This document shows, piece after piece, positions 9,260 through 17,820 of a stretch of 64,000 nt of DNA. Within the stretch, counting starts at the first letter, position 1, and every line of letters starts with the position of its first letter. The notes beneath the pieces were generated by a model. It worked only from the letters and a program-made list of their open reading frames with translations, ran no database searches and was not told the origin of the DNA. A program made the translations under genes and the position numbers. This stretch comes from JABWCQ01 sp964587105. Its GTDB lineage: Bacteria > Electryoneota > RPQS01. The DNA is taken from positions 1 to 64,000 of the forward strand of contig CAZPKG010000004.1 in the NCBI GenBank assembly GCA_964587105.1, read 5' to 3'.

Positions 9260-10807
9260 ATGCTTTCCGTCTCTATCGGTCTGCTCTGGAACGAGCCTGA
9301 CATTCGCGGTACCATGACGGGCCGCTTTCATGCACAATGCTTTACGGAATGTAATCGCTGGCTTGATCAGCAAACGATCAGCGGTGATCTGCTCGCGCGT
9401 GCGAACAACACGTCACAGCCGCAACTCCAATGGGCCATTCGCTTGGGTGAGTGTCTTTCACAATCGAGCGCCGAGAAGGTACTCAATAAGATTGTTAGCG
9501 CGGATGTGCTGGCGCAAGGTGAAATTCTCGAAGCAGGGAAAAAATGGGAGACAAAGCTCGGTGTGCTCGACAACCGCGTTTGGTGGCCCGTTATCAAACT
9601 TGACTCGCGAGACGAAGCTGCACAGGTGATGAATGTTTTGCGCGGTACGCACCCGATTGGTCTAACCGTCGTGCGTTTGACGCGGCCGGAGATGAAGACA
9701 AGATTTGAATTTTCACTCAGCGATTTTTCGACGACGGTCGTGCGCGTGAAACTTGTTCCACTCGATTCCGATGCTTCATTCACTCTTCAAAACGTGCCGA
9801 TCGGCAGAGGATTTCATTGGGAACGGCGCGAACCGCTCACTTATCGCGGTGAATTAGAACTCTTTGCCACGCCCGACGGCGGTTTGAGCGCGGCCAATCG
9901 ATTGCCGCTCGAGCAATATGTCGAAACCGCCGTCGGATCAGAGATGCGTCACGATTTGCCCGCCGCATTCTCGCAAGCGCAAGCCGTTGCCGCGCGCTCA
10001 ACGGTTTTGGCCACCGCCAATCGCCATCACTACAGCGACGGTTTTGATCTTTGTCACGATGATCACTGTCAATGCTATCAAGGCATTGTTCGCGAAGCCG
10101 ACGCCGTGATCGAACCGATTCGTGCCACGAGTGGAAATGTGCTGGTGTTCACCCCCCCTAACCCCCCCGCTGAAGCGAGGGGGAATCAGAGAATAGCCGA
10201 TGCGCGCTATGCGAAGTCGTGCGGCGGCGCGAGCGACTTGTTTGTTGAAGTGTGGGGCGAGGAGGAGCCGGGCTATTTCGCAGTCAGGCCGTGTGGAGAG
10301 TTTCACATTCCGAATCTCAGTGACGAGAAAACCGCCGCAGATTTTTTACAGCATCCGCCGCGCGCATTCTGCAATCCGGTCGATCATCCGTATCCTCATC
10401 CGTGGGATGAAGATGAACTTTTTCGCTGGACACGCGAATATGACAAAGCCGAACTCGGCGCGTTACTGACTCGCAAAACAGGGATGAACATCGGCGCGGT
10501 CGAGCAACTTACGGTCAAACATCGCAGCCCCTCAGGCCGGATAACAATTCTCGATCTTCGCGGCAGTGCTGGTTACGCGACGCTCTATGGCGAGCTGGAA
10601 ATCCGCCGCGCACTCTCGCCTTCGCATCTTCCGTCGTCTTATTTCGTTGCGCATATCGTGGGCGATACGATTATTCTCACAGGCGGTGGTTGGGGACACG
10701 GCGTAGGTCTCTGTCAATTAGGTGCGGTCGCTATGGCCAAAGAAGGTTGGAGCATGGAAACAATTTTGGCACACTACTATCCGAACACGAAGTTGGCGAG
10801 CCTATGA
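9260..10807 (+). CDS. SpoIID/LytB-domain protein carrying a repeat-encoded insert
   Basis: 515 residues. The C-terminal half is a SpoIID/LytB domain: LPLEQYVETAVGSEMRHDLPAAFSQAQAVAARS, then AKSCGGASDL and TGGGWGHGVGLCQLGA, the hallmark end of the family. SpoIID is a lytic transglycosylase acting on denuded peptidoglycan; LytB-type relatives enhance amidases. There is no clear signal peptide, so a periplasmic location is not shown. Between NVLVF and RIADARY a C/G-run palindrome (10151-10187) is read in frame as about a dozen extra residues, TPPNPPAEARGN. Relatives have a short loop here. The stop overlaps the next start as ATGA (10804-10807). Confidence 0.8.
   Translation: MLSVSIGLLWNEPDIRGTMTGRFHAQCFTECNRWLDQQTISGDLLARANNTSQPQLQWAIRLGECLSQSSAEKVLNKIVSADVLAQGEILEAGKKWETKLGVLDNRVWWPVIKLDSRDEAAQVMNVLRGTHPIGLTVVRLTRPEMKTRFEFSLSDFSTTVVRVKLVPLDSDASFTLQNVPIGRGFHWERREPLTYRGELELFATPDGGLSAANRLPLEQYVETAVGSEMRHDLPAAFSQAQAVAARSTVLATANRHHYSDGFDLCHDDHCQCYQGIVREADAVIEPIRATSGNVLVFTPPNPPAEARGNQRIADARYAKSCGGASDLFVEVWGEEEPGYFAVRPCGEFHIPNLSDEKTAADFLQHPPRAFCNPVDHPYPHPWDEDELFRWTREYDKAELGALLTRKTGMNIGAVEQLTVKHRSPSGRITILDLRGSAGYATLYGELEIRRALSPSHLPSSYFVAHIVGDTIILTGGGWGHGVGLCQLGAVAMAKEGWSMETILAHYYPNTKLASL
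10151..10187 (+). repeat. C/G-run palindromic element inside the SpoIID gene (family A)
   Basis: ACCCCCCC TAACCCCCCC followed by a hairpin with CGC/GCG next to the loop tgaa and a run of G. Family A copy read in frame TPPNPP in the host gene. It is the only copy with the C-rich strand on the plus strand, and its gene is also plus-strand. Confidence 0.85.
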
Positions 10808-12039
10808 CCGTCCCGACGGTATTCTTTCTAATCGCGTTGATTATCGGCCTCGGCTTTTTGGGTGCGTGGCTATTTCGCATTACGAGAGTACCGGAGGTCA
10901 TGCTATTGATCGGGGCCGGTGTGGTCTTGCGCGAAGTCTTGAAGTTCGACACGGAATTAGTCTTCAGCATCGCGCCGTATTTTGGCGCTTTTGCCCTGCT
11001 CGTTATCATGTTTGAAGGCGGTTTGCATCTCGATTTTCAGCATCTCGTGACGCAATGGCGAAACTCGCTGGCCTTGCTATTGCTCGTTTTTGTGCTCTCT
11101 TTTTCGCTGATAACATCGCTGTCGATTTACGTTTTCGAGTATCCCTGGCTCAATGCCGCGCTGTTGGCATCGGCGTTATCTTGTACGAGCGCGGCGATTG
11201 TCGTACCACTGGTTCGTCAGGTTCGCATGAACAAATCAGTCCAAACGATTTTGGAACTTGAAAGCTCTCTCTCGGATGCAATCGCCGTCCTCATTACCGT
11301 CACGCTGCTGAATATTTTTGCCAAAGGGAGCGACGGAAGTCACGCCGGGCTGTTGATTTTGGCGTCGTTGACCGGCGCGCTGTGGATTGGCCCGCTCGCA
11401 GCCTTCATTTGGGGCTGGTTGATGTCAAAGATTGCCGACCAGCCGTTAATTTATCTCGCGACCTTTGCGGCGATGTTAATCGTCTATGCATCGTGCGAAG
11501 CTGTGCACAGTTCGGGTGTATTTGGAGTCTTCCTGTTTGCGTTGATACTCTCAAATGGCCCACGATTACTTCATCGGCTTTGGCCGGGGGACAAGGGCCG
11601 CGAGGAGCTGCGTGAATGGATGGGCACAAGTGTGAAAGGGTTTCACGCAGAGTTAACGTTTCTTGTGCGCACGTTCTTCTTCGTTTTCTTGGGGATGCTG
11701 TTCGATTACCGGGCGATTAACACGAACAATCTGATTGAAGCGGCCGTAATTTACGCGGCGTTAGTCCTTGCGCGTTGGGTTGCCGTCAGCTGGATCAGAA
11801 TCGGAGATGACAAGTCTGAGCGCGCACGAACAACACGAGCGCTATTTTTGTTTATGCCGCGCGGTCTTGCATCGGCAGTGCTTGCCACTATTCCGCTGCA
11901 ATACGGTGTCGATGTAAGCGCGGATTTCATCACAGTTACGATATGCATCGTCCTTCTGACGAATCTGGCCATTACACTGGGCGTCCGCTGGGTAGAAAAA
12001 GGCACGCTTCCTTCGCCGCCGTTAACACATTCCGATTAA
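10804..12039 (+). CDS. Monovalent cation:proton antiporter (CPA family)
   Basis: 411 residues from ATG 10804, chosen because it overlaps the SpoIID stop by four bases (ATGA). About 12 membrane helices are visible. Family features are ITRVPEVMLLIGAGVVLRE early, the segment FGAFALLVIMFEGGLHLDFQ, and ALLASALSCTSAAIVVPLVR plus LELESSLSDAIAVLITVTLL in the ion-binding core, where the Asp in SSLSDA fits the conserved membrane acid. It would exchange Na+ or K+ for protons at the inner membrane. There is no cytosolic TrkA-type domain at the C-terminus. Confidence 0.85.
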   Translation: MTVPTVFFLIALIIGLGFLGAWLFRITRVPEVMLLIGAGVVLREVLKFDTELVFSIAPYFGAFALLVIMFEGGLHLDFQHLVTQWRNSLALLLLVFVLSFSLITSLSIYVFEYPWLNAALLASALSCTSAAIVVPLVRQVRMNKSVQTILELESSLSDAIAVLITVTLLNIFAKGSDGSHAGLLILASLTGALWIGPLAAFIWGWLMSKIADQPLIYLATFAAMLIVYASCEAVHSSGVFGVFLFALILSNGPRLLHRLWPGDKGREELREWMGTSVKGFHAELTFLVRTFFFVFLGMLFDYRAINTNNLIEAAVIYAALVLARWVAVSWIRIGDDKSERARTTRALFLFMPRGLASAVLATIPLQYGVDVSADFITVTICIVLLTNLAITLGVRWVEKGTLPSPPLTHSD

Positions 12040-12186
12040 CAGCGGCAAATCGATTAAACTGTTGAAAGTCCTATTCCATTGTTCCAAGTCTAACACTAAC
12101 CAATTTGGCGTCGAAGCGGACAGATCGGGTGTGAGGTGGGTCCTCTGAACCGATTCGCAGGCAATCAAAACCACACGGAGGAAACC

Positions 12187-13962
12187 ATGCTTGCAACGAT
12201 TCGCACGATTTGTCTGGCCGCTTGCTTCACTTCTACAGTGATGGTGCACGCGCAAACGTTTACCAGAATAACCGATCCGCAAAATCAGGCCGCCGTCACT
12301 CCCGGAACTGCAGGTTATCGAGGTTGTGCATGGGTGGATTACGATCTTGACGGTGACGAAGACCTGTGGGTGAACCGTAATTTTCTTTATCGAAATGACG
12401 GCAACGGCGTTTTTGTCAACGCTCAGGTGGGAATTCCAGCGCAGACGGGGCTCGGAAGCGGCTGTTCGTGGGCTGATTACGATAACGACGGCGATCCCGA
12501 TCTATACATTGCCGAATCGCCCAACTCCACGCTCTATCGTAACGACGGCAATGGTTTGTTCACACCGATAGATGAAGGCGACATCGGACCGACCGGACAC
12601 GACTACCGAGGCTGGTCTTGTGCTTGGGGTGACTATGACTCCGACGGCAACGTCGATCTTGTTGTCACGCATCCGGCAGGTTTTCTTGGCAATCCGAGTA
12701 TCGAGAATTTTATGTTCCACAACGACGGTCCGCCGAATTACACATTTACGCGAGTGATCGAGGGACCAATTGTAACGGGCTTGGCTCCCTATACCATCGG
12801 AAGCTTCGCCGATTTTGATCTCGACGGCGATATTGATTACAATATCGGAGCAGGACCCGTAAATACTCCCGACGCCGACTACTTTTATCGCAACACACTG
12901 CGCGAATCAGGTACAGCGGCTTTTGTAGTATGGAGCGGCAACGTCGTCACCGATACCCCCCGCGATGGCCAGAACATCAACTGGATAGACTTCGATAACG
13001 ACGGTGATTTGGATTGCTACATCACAAACTACACTGCCGGGTTCAACGGCGGCCGCCGCAATGATCTTTACCGTGATGACGACGGAACCTATGTCGCCAT
13101 CACAGACGGCGGGATCGTCACCGACCGCCAAGTTTCGCTCGGAAACTGCTGGGCCGATTTCGACAATGACGGTTACCTCGATTGCGTCGTTGCCAACGAG
13201 AGCGGAACGAACAAGTTCTACCACAACCTTTGGAACGGCACGTTTGAATCTCTGGCCACACCGTTTACAGTTGCAGGATCATTTCGCTGTCCCGCCACGG
13301 CGGATTTCGATAACGACGGCGATCTCGATCTGTTTATGACATCCGTCGGCGCAACGCAAGGCATGTTTCGCAATGAGCTTTCCAACGGCAATCATTGGCT
13401 GAAACTTAAGTTGACCGGCACGGAATCCAATCGTTCGGCGATCGGTGCAGTCATTCGCTTGAAAGCTCCGATTGATGGCACGCCAGTATGGCAAATGCGA
13501 GAAGTCAACACCCAGAACAGCTTCAACGGCCACAACAGCCTGCTTCAGCACTTTGGTCTCGGAACGGCGGAGTTCGCCGATTCAATCGAAATTCGCTGGC
13601 CTTCAGGATTAGTCGAATATCACACGAACGTCGTGTCGAACATAACTCTCGAAGTAATCGAAGGTGAAACATCAGATGTCTCGAATGTGCCTATACTTCC
13701 GGGAGAATTTGCACTAACGGCCTATCCAAATCCGTTCAACAGTGAAACGACTCTAAGCTTTAGGCTTGCAGCCAATCAGAATGGGGCAATTGAGATTCAC
13801 GATATTCTCGGTCGCTTGGTCCGGCAATACGACAATTTGAGCACATCTGGAGTCGTTCGTTTCAATGCCGGCGGGCTGTCAAGTGGAATGTATGTAGCGT
13901 CTCTTGTTTACGGGAATGACCGGAAAGCGTCCCATCCTGTCACGCTTCATTATCTCAAATAA
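12187..13962 (+). CDS. Secreted FG-GAP/VCBS and ASPIC/UnbV protein with T9SS tail
   Basis: 591 residues from ATG 12187, with GGAGG about 5 bases upstream and a signal peptide (TICLAACFTSTVMVHAQ). Calcium-binding FG-GAP/VCBS blades repeat the pattern W.DYDLDGDEDLWV, WADYDNDGDPDLYIA, FADFDLDGDIDYNI, WIDFDNDGDLDCYI and TADFDNDGDLDLFMT, giving an integrin-like propeller. Residues around 400-480 (NHWLKLKLTGTESNRSAIGAVIRL ... HFGLGTAEFADSIEIRWPSG) are an ASPIC/UnbV domain as in CRTAC1. The C-terminus (LTAYPNPFNSETTLSFRL ... LSSGMYVASLVYG) is the sorting domain. An adhesin-like surface protein is likely. Confidence 0.85.
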   Translation: MLATIRTICLAACFTSTVMVHAQTFTRITDPQNQAAVTPGTAGYRGCAWVDYDLDGDEDLWVNRNFLYRNDGNGVFVNAQVGIPAQTGLGSGCSWADYDNDGDPDLYIAESPNSTLYRNDGNGLFTPIDEGDIGPTGHDYRGWSCAWGDYDSDGNVDLVVTHPAGFLGNPSIENFMFHNDGPPNYTFTRVIEGPIVTGLAPYTIGSFADFDLDGDIDYNIGAGPVNTPDADYFYRNTLRESGTAAFVVWSGNVVTDTPRDGQNINWIDFDNDGDLDCYITNYTAGFNGGRRNDLYRDDDGTYVAITDGGIVTDRQVSLGNCWADFDNDGYLDCVVANESGTNKFYHNLWNGTFESLATPFTVAGSFRCPATADFDNDGDLDLFMTSVGATQGMFRNELSNGNHWLKLKLTGTESNRSAIGAVIRLKAPIDGTPVWQMREVNTQNSFNGHNSLLQHFGLGTAEFADSIEIRWPSGLVEYHTNVVSNITLEVIEGETSDVSNVPILPGEFALTAYPNPFNSETTLSFRLAANQNGAIEIHDILGRLVRQYDNLSTSGVVRFNAGGLSSGMYVASLVYGNDRKASHPVTLHYLK

Positions 13963-13965
13963 AAA

Positions 13966-14745
13966 ATGATTGACACACACTGCCATCTGTACTACGAACA
14001 CTTTGCCGATGATCTCGACGAGGTAATGGCGCGTGCCCGCTCGGGAGGAGTGGACCGCGCCATTACCATCGCGGTCGATCGGAAGACAGGCGAACAATGT
14101 CTTGAATTGGTGAATCGTTTTCCCGGTCAAATCTATTGTGCATTGGGCGTGCATCCGAGTGAAACAGCGAATGTGACGGAAGAAGAACTGGATTGGATTG
14201 AAGCGGCGGTGGGCGATCCGTCGGTAGTGGCCGTTGGTGAAATTGGCTTAGACATCTATCGTGGTGAAACCAATATCAAAGACCAGGAGAAGCTGTTTGA
14301 ACGGCTCTTGGATCTCGCGCGTCGAGTTGATCTGCCGGTAGTCATTCACCATCGGGCAGCCGGGCTGCGAACCATCGAAATAATCGAATACTTCGGCAAT
14401 AAAAAGGGCGTCTTTCATTGTTTTTCCGAAGATTATGACTATGCGCGTCGGGTCCTTGATGCGGGATTTCATATTTCATTTACCGGGAACATCACATACA
14501 AGAACTCAAGTTTACCCGCCCTTGCCGCCCGAATACCTTTGGATCGGGTGATGTTGGAAACCGATGCCCCGTTTATGGCCCCGGTGCCTCATCGCGGGAA
14601 GAGATGTGAACCAATTTATACACGTGAGATAGCAGTTAAGCTATCAGAAATACATAGCATTAGCCTCCAAAAAGTCGATGAAATCACGACCGAGACCGCC
14701 ACAAATCTCTTTTTTTCGGAAAAAAGGCTCAAGTTCGAGGGCTGA
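13966..14745 (+). CDS. tatD: TatD-family metal-dependent DNase
   Basis: 259 residues starting four bases after the previous stop. All metal-ligand motifs of the TatD amidohydrolase family are present: MIDTHCHL at the N-terminus, ALGVHPSE, VAVGEIGLDIY, LPVVIHHRA, GVFHCFSED and MLETDAPFMAP. TatD enzymes are cytoplasmic 3'-5' exonucleases and DNA-repair or turnover factors. The full length matches the family, and the C-terminus ends normally with a helix. The tight spacing suggests it shares the transcript of the secreted protein before it. Confidence 0.9.
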   Translation: MIDTHCHLYYEHFADDLDEVMARARSGGVDRAITIAVDRKTGEQCLELVNRFPGQIYCALGVHPSETANVTEEELDWIEAAVGDPSVVAVGEIGLDIYRGETNIKDQEKLFERLLDLARRVDLPVVIHHRAAGLRTIEIIEYFGNKKGVFHCFSEDYDYARRVLDAGFHISFTGNITYKNSSLPALAARIPLDRVMLETDAPFMAPVPHRGKRCEPIYTREIAVKLSEIHSISLQKVDEITTETATNLFFSEKRLKFEG

Positions 14746-15046
14746 GGAGGCCGCCTCTTCGGCTCAGAAGCCAAAAGACCCACCACCGCGAAGCAAGGAG
14801 ACAATGTCACTCCGAAATAGTGACATAGTAGCATATGTAAACAATAGAAAAAATTAAAGTTATTTTTTAATTAGATAAGGATTGTAAACAATAGCTAACA
14901 TGCTCAAAAATTTATATTTCTCGTCAGAATCCTTGACATGCAGTGAGTCATAAAGTATATTTACCACAGTTACGAAAAGCGAAAAGCGCCGGGGGTGTAG
15001 TGTGCCCTCCCGGTGCGGAAATTTGACCATTTTAGAGAGGTGTGGG
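14746..15046 (+). other. Intergenic leader region of the secreted-protein gene
   Basis: About 300 bases without a gene. The first 80 hold short palindromes (GAGGCCGCCTC near 14750; GTCAC/GTGAC near 14810-14826) that may end the tatD transcript. An AT-rich stretch follows (about 14830-14930), then a promoter (14933-14961). Downstream of it a G/C hairpin (14986-14995 with 15005-15016) lies in the expected 5' leader. The leader hairpin may stabilise the mRNA; no known riboswitch was recognised. Confidence 0.5.
14933..14961 (+). promoter_or_regulatory. Sigma-70-like promoter
   Basis: TTGACA (14933-14938), a 17-base spacer and TATATT (14956-14961), the best -35/-10 pair seen in the window. It stands 85 bases before ATG 15047. 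Confidence 0.75.
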
Positions 15047-16378
15047 ATGAAGAAAATGCGACTAGTTTTGGTCCTTGCAATGGCTGCCCTGTTGGTTGGG
15101 AATGCTTTTGCTTTGGATGATGCCACGTTGGCATTCGATGAACAGAATCAGAAAATGCACCTGATCGTTGGCGACGCGACACCGTTTAACGCGATTGTCT
15201 CGTTCACCCATCTTCCGGCCGCCTGTGGTATGCCACAGCGCTGGGATGAATCAACCGGTCAGTATGTTGACGGTATTGTTGCCGAGAACGTCACCCAGCA
15301 TTGGTGCGAACTCGACATGCTCGTTGGCGAACTTCAAGTTAACGAAGCCGCGACCGTTGGCGCCGAAGTTCAGGTTTGGAGCCTTGACTGGAGCCAGCAG
15401 TTGTACACCGTGGACATCACGGACTGGAACCAACTGACGACTCCGGACGGTGCCCACCTTGAATACATGAACAACAATTGCACGCCGGTTCTGCCGACGT
15501 CTATTCCAATTAACTCGGCCTTCTGCGCCACGCTCTGCCACGGTTCGTACGTGATTCCGATCGAATGCGAAGACCCGACCCACACCCCCAGCACCCTTGA
15601 AATTACGGTTACCAATCGTTGCGATCCGGCCGAAGGCTCACATTGCAACAATCCGGATTGCCCGGGTATCGACTGGTCGCTCTTCAACTGGAACATTCGC
15701 GTGTTCCCGAATTGCTTGCTCTTCTTGACCATGTCCTATTGCGGCGTGGATCCGGGCTGCATCTGCATCTGGCGTTCGGACTTCATCCTGCCGGTTGAGA
15801 TCAACAGCTTCGGCGCGGTTGCCGGCGACGGCAAGGTGACCTTGAACTGGGCCACCCAGAGCGAATCCGATCTTCGCGAGTTCCGTATTACGCGCAGCGA
15901 AAATGGCGTGAACTTCCATGGTCTCCATGCGGTTCCGGCCACCAACAGCGCGACCGGCAACTCGTACTCGTTTGTTGACGAAGAAGTCACCAACGGCCAA
16001 ACCTACTACTACAAGCTCCACGTTGAAGACATGAATGGCAACATCCATGTGTACAACATCAACGATCAGGCCGTTGTTGCCGAAGCCACTCCGCAAGCCG
16101 GCGCGGCCACGCTGAACGACTACACGTTGGCTCAGAACTACCCGAACCCGTTCAACGCACAGACCAGCTTCAGCTATACTCTCCCGATGGCCGGCCACGC
16201 CAGCCTGAAGGTCTATGATATGTTGGGCCGCGAAGTTGCGACGGTGGTTGATGGCGCGATGGCCGCCGGAACCCACACCGTGAATTGGTCGGCAGAAGGC
16301 CTTGCTACGGGTGTCTATATGTACACCTTGACTTCGGGTGACTTCACCCAGTCGAAGAAGCTGCTGTATCTTAAGTAA
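15047..16378 (+). CDS. Secreted protein with FnIII-like domain and T9SS tail (paralogue 1)
   Basis: 443 residues from ATG 15047, with AGAGAGG upstream and a classic signal peptide (KKMRLVLVLAMAALLVGNAFA). The central 200 residues are Cys-rich (pairs such as FCATLCHG, RCDPAEGSHCNNPDCPG, CGVDPGCICIW), suggesting disulphides outside the cell. They are followed by an FnIII-like module (GDGKVTLNWATQSESDLREF ... YYYKLHVEDMNGN). The tail is YPNPFNAQTSFSYTLP ... TQSKKLLYLK. Strong promoter, good ribosome site and strongly biased codons suggest high expression. Function unknown. The next gene has the same architecture. Confidence 0.75.
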   Translation: MKKMRLVLVLAMAALLVGNAFALDDATLAFDEQNQKMHLIVGDATPFNAIVSFTHLPAACGMPQRWDESTGQYVDGIVAENVTQHWCELDMLVGELQVNEAATVGAEVQVWSLDWSQQLYTVDITDWNQLTTPDGAHLEYMNNNCTPVLPTSIPINSAFCATLCHGSYVIPIECEDPTHTPSTLEITVTNRCDPAEGSHCNNPDCPGIDWSLFNWNIRVFPNCLLFLTMSYCGVDPGCICIWRSDFILPVEINSFGAVAGDGKVTLNWATQSESDLREFRITRSENGVNFHGLHAVPATNSATGNSYSFVDEEVTNGQTYYYKLHVEDMNGNIHVYNINDQAVVAEATPQAGAATLNDYTLAQNYPNPFNAQTSFSYTLPMAGHASLKVYDMLGREVATVVDGAMAAGTHTVNWSAEGLATGVYMYTLTSGDFTQSKKLLYLK

Positions 16379-16447
16379 GATTCAGACTCCCACAGCTTCA
16401 CAGCATCACCTTGTAGGATGACCAACAAAACCACGGAGATTGACCGC

Positions 16448-17440
16448 ATGAAGAATACATTACGAACCATGATGCTGGCCTGCGCGCTGGCCTTTGCCCT
16501 GCCGATGGCAGTGCAGGCCCAGCCTTGCACGCCGCACTATCCTGCGGAACTTCACCTCGGTGAATCCGCTTGTATCCAAGTTTGCCCGGGCAGCTTAATC
16601 AGCTTTTTCTTGGTCGGTGAAGACCTCGATGCAGTTGGTGTTCCAGTCTTGACGACACAGGCTGGTTGCAACTTGTCGAATAGCAATTGCGACGTAAATT
16701 GCACCCCCATTGTACCCCCCGCGATTTTCACCCTCGGCGGTGGATTCTTTTTCCCAAGCCCGAATGACTACGCGGGTTATAATGACTGCATGGAAATCGC
16801 CTATCGTTGGAACCACGACGGATACTGGGAAATTGAAATTTTCAGTTTCTGCCCCGGATGCTTCTGCTTGACGTTTGATGATCAATTGGCTGCTGAAGTC
16901 TCCTCGTTTGACGCGGTGGCCGGCGATCGCCAAGTGACTGTTAACTTCAGCACGGCCAGCGAATCCGACCTTGATCATTTCAATGTCAAACGCGACGGAC
17001 AGCTTCAGACCACGATTGACGCCACCAACGCCGCCACGGGCCACAGCTACTCGTGGACGGACGCGAATCTCGTCAATGGTATCAGCTACACCTACACGCT
17101 TGAATCAGTTGACGTGAACAACAACGTCGAAGTATTGGGCGCGACGAGTGCTACGCCGGGCGCCGAAGGCGTCGTAGCGCAGTACGCTCTTGACCAGAAC
17201 TTCCCGAATCCGTTCAACCCCGAGACGAACATCAGCTTTGAATTAGCTGAAGCGTCGAACGTCAGCCTGCGCATCTTCAACCTGGTTGGCCAGGAAGTTG
17301 CCACGCTGGTCAGCGGTCCTCAGGCTGCGGGTCGTCACACTGTGAGCTTTGACGGTGCCAACTTGACGAGCGGTATGTATATCTATCGTCTTGAAGCCGG
17401 CGAGTTCAGCGCGACGCGCAAAATGATCCTGATGAAGTAG
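16448..17440 (+). CDS. Secreted protein with FnIII-like domain and T9SS tail (paralogue 2)
   Basis: 330 residues from ATG 16448; GGAG lies about 10 bases upstream, a better site than that of the ATG at 16418. Signal peptide TLRTMMLACALAFALPMAVQAQ. The architecture copies the preceding gene in shorter form: a Cys-bearing domain ending CPGCFCLTF, an FnIII-like module (GDRQVTVNFSTASESDLDHF ... YTYTLESVDVNNN) and the tail NFPNPFNPETNISFELA ... LTSGMYIYRLEAG. The conserved phrase SSFDAVAGD compares with NSFGAVAGD next door, so the two arose by duplication. Probably cotranscribed with it, and ended by the terminator downstream. Confidence 0.75.
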   Translation: MKNTLRTMMLACALAFALPMAVQAQPCTPHYPAELHLGESACIQVCPGSLISFFLVGEDLDAVGVPVLTTQAGCNLSNSNCDVNCTPIVPPAIFTLGGGFFFPSPNDYAGYNDCMEIAYRWNHDGYWEIEIFSFCPGCFCLTFDDQLAAEVSSFDAVAGDRQVTVNFSTASESDLDHFNVKRDGQLQTTIDATNAATGHSYSWTDANLVNGISYTYTLESVDVNNNVEVLGATSATPGAEGVVAQYALDQNFPNPFNPETNISFELAEASNVSLRIFNLVGQEVATLVSGPQAAGRHTVSFDGANLTSGMYIYRLEAGEFSATRKMILMK

Positions 17441-17462
17441 TTTCCACCTCTCTTGGAAATAG

Positions 17463-17500
17463 AAAGCCCCTCTGTGCGAACAGAGGGGCTTTCATTTTAT
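17463..17500 (+). terminator. Strong Rho-independent terminator
   Basis: A perfect 13-base stem (17463-17475 and 17480-17492) with a GCGA loop and a T-rich tail, 22 bases after the stop of the secreted protein gene. It separates it from the convergent minus-strand genes. Confidence 0.9.
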
Positions 17501-17523
17501 CAACTATGCGGGAAAGCAGCCTT

Positions 17524-17811
17524 CTACAGATGTTTACCCTTGTACATGAATGAAACATGAATCGCAGTCCCAAGTAGCCTCCCGATGAACGGCAGTACCG
17601 CCGGAATCAAACCCAGTAGGTTATACGGGAACGGCGCCGCCGCTACGACAAGCGCCAGTACGATGTTCACCAGCGCCTGAGCCGCACAGCGCTCGATGAT
17701 TTCCTGCCGCTCCTCGTCCGAACCGGCTTCGAGCAATAAGCCCCACGCATCCGCCAAAGCCCGCCACAGGTGGAACAAAGGAACGCCGACCAAGAGCCAC
17801 CACCACTCCAT
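17524..17811 (-). CDS. Small membrane protein, unknown
   Basis: 95 residues (start complement of 17809-17811) with hydrophobic segments LVNIVLALVVAAAPF and NLLGLIPAVLPFIGRLLGTAIHVSF; the N-terminal stretch WWWLLVGVPLFHLW may be a third. It starts 9 bases after the stop of the HD-GYP-like gene on the same strand, so it may be the last gene of the motA-motB operon. No family recognised. Confidence 0.5.
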   Translation of the reverse strand: MEWWWLLVGVPLFHLWRALADAWGLLLEAGSDEERQEIIERCAAQALVNIVLALVVAAAPFPYNLLGLIPAVLPFIGRLLGTAIHVSFMYKGKHL

Positions 17812-17820
17812 GAGCGCGGA

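Noticed and set aside
14746..14830. Riboswitch upstream of the secreted-protein gene
   Set aside because: The structured stretch lies upstream of the promoter at 14933, so it would not be in that mRNA, and no known riboswitch core could be matched.
15638..16276. Minus-strand frame of 212 codons opposite the secreted FnIII-like gene
   Set aside because: Val/Arg-rich antisense shadow caused by biased codon use of a highly expressed gene.
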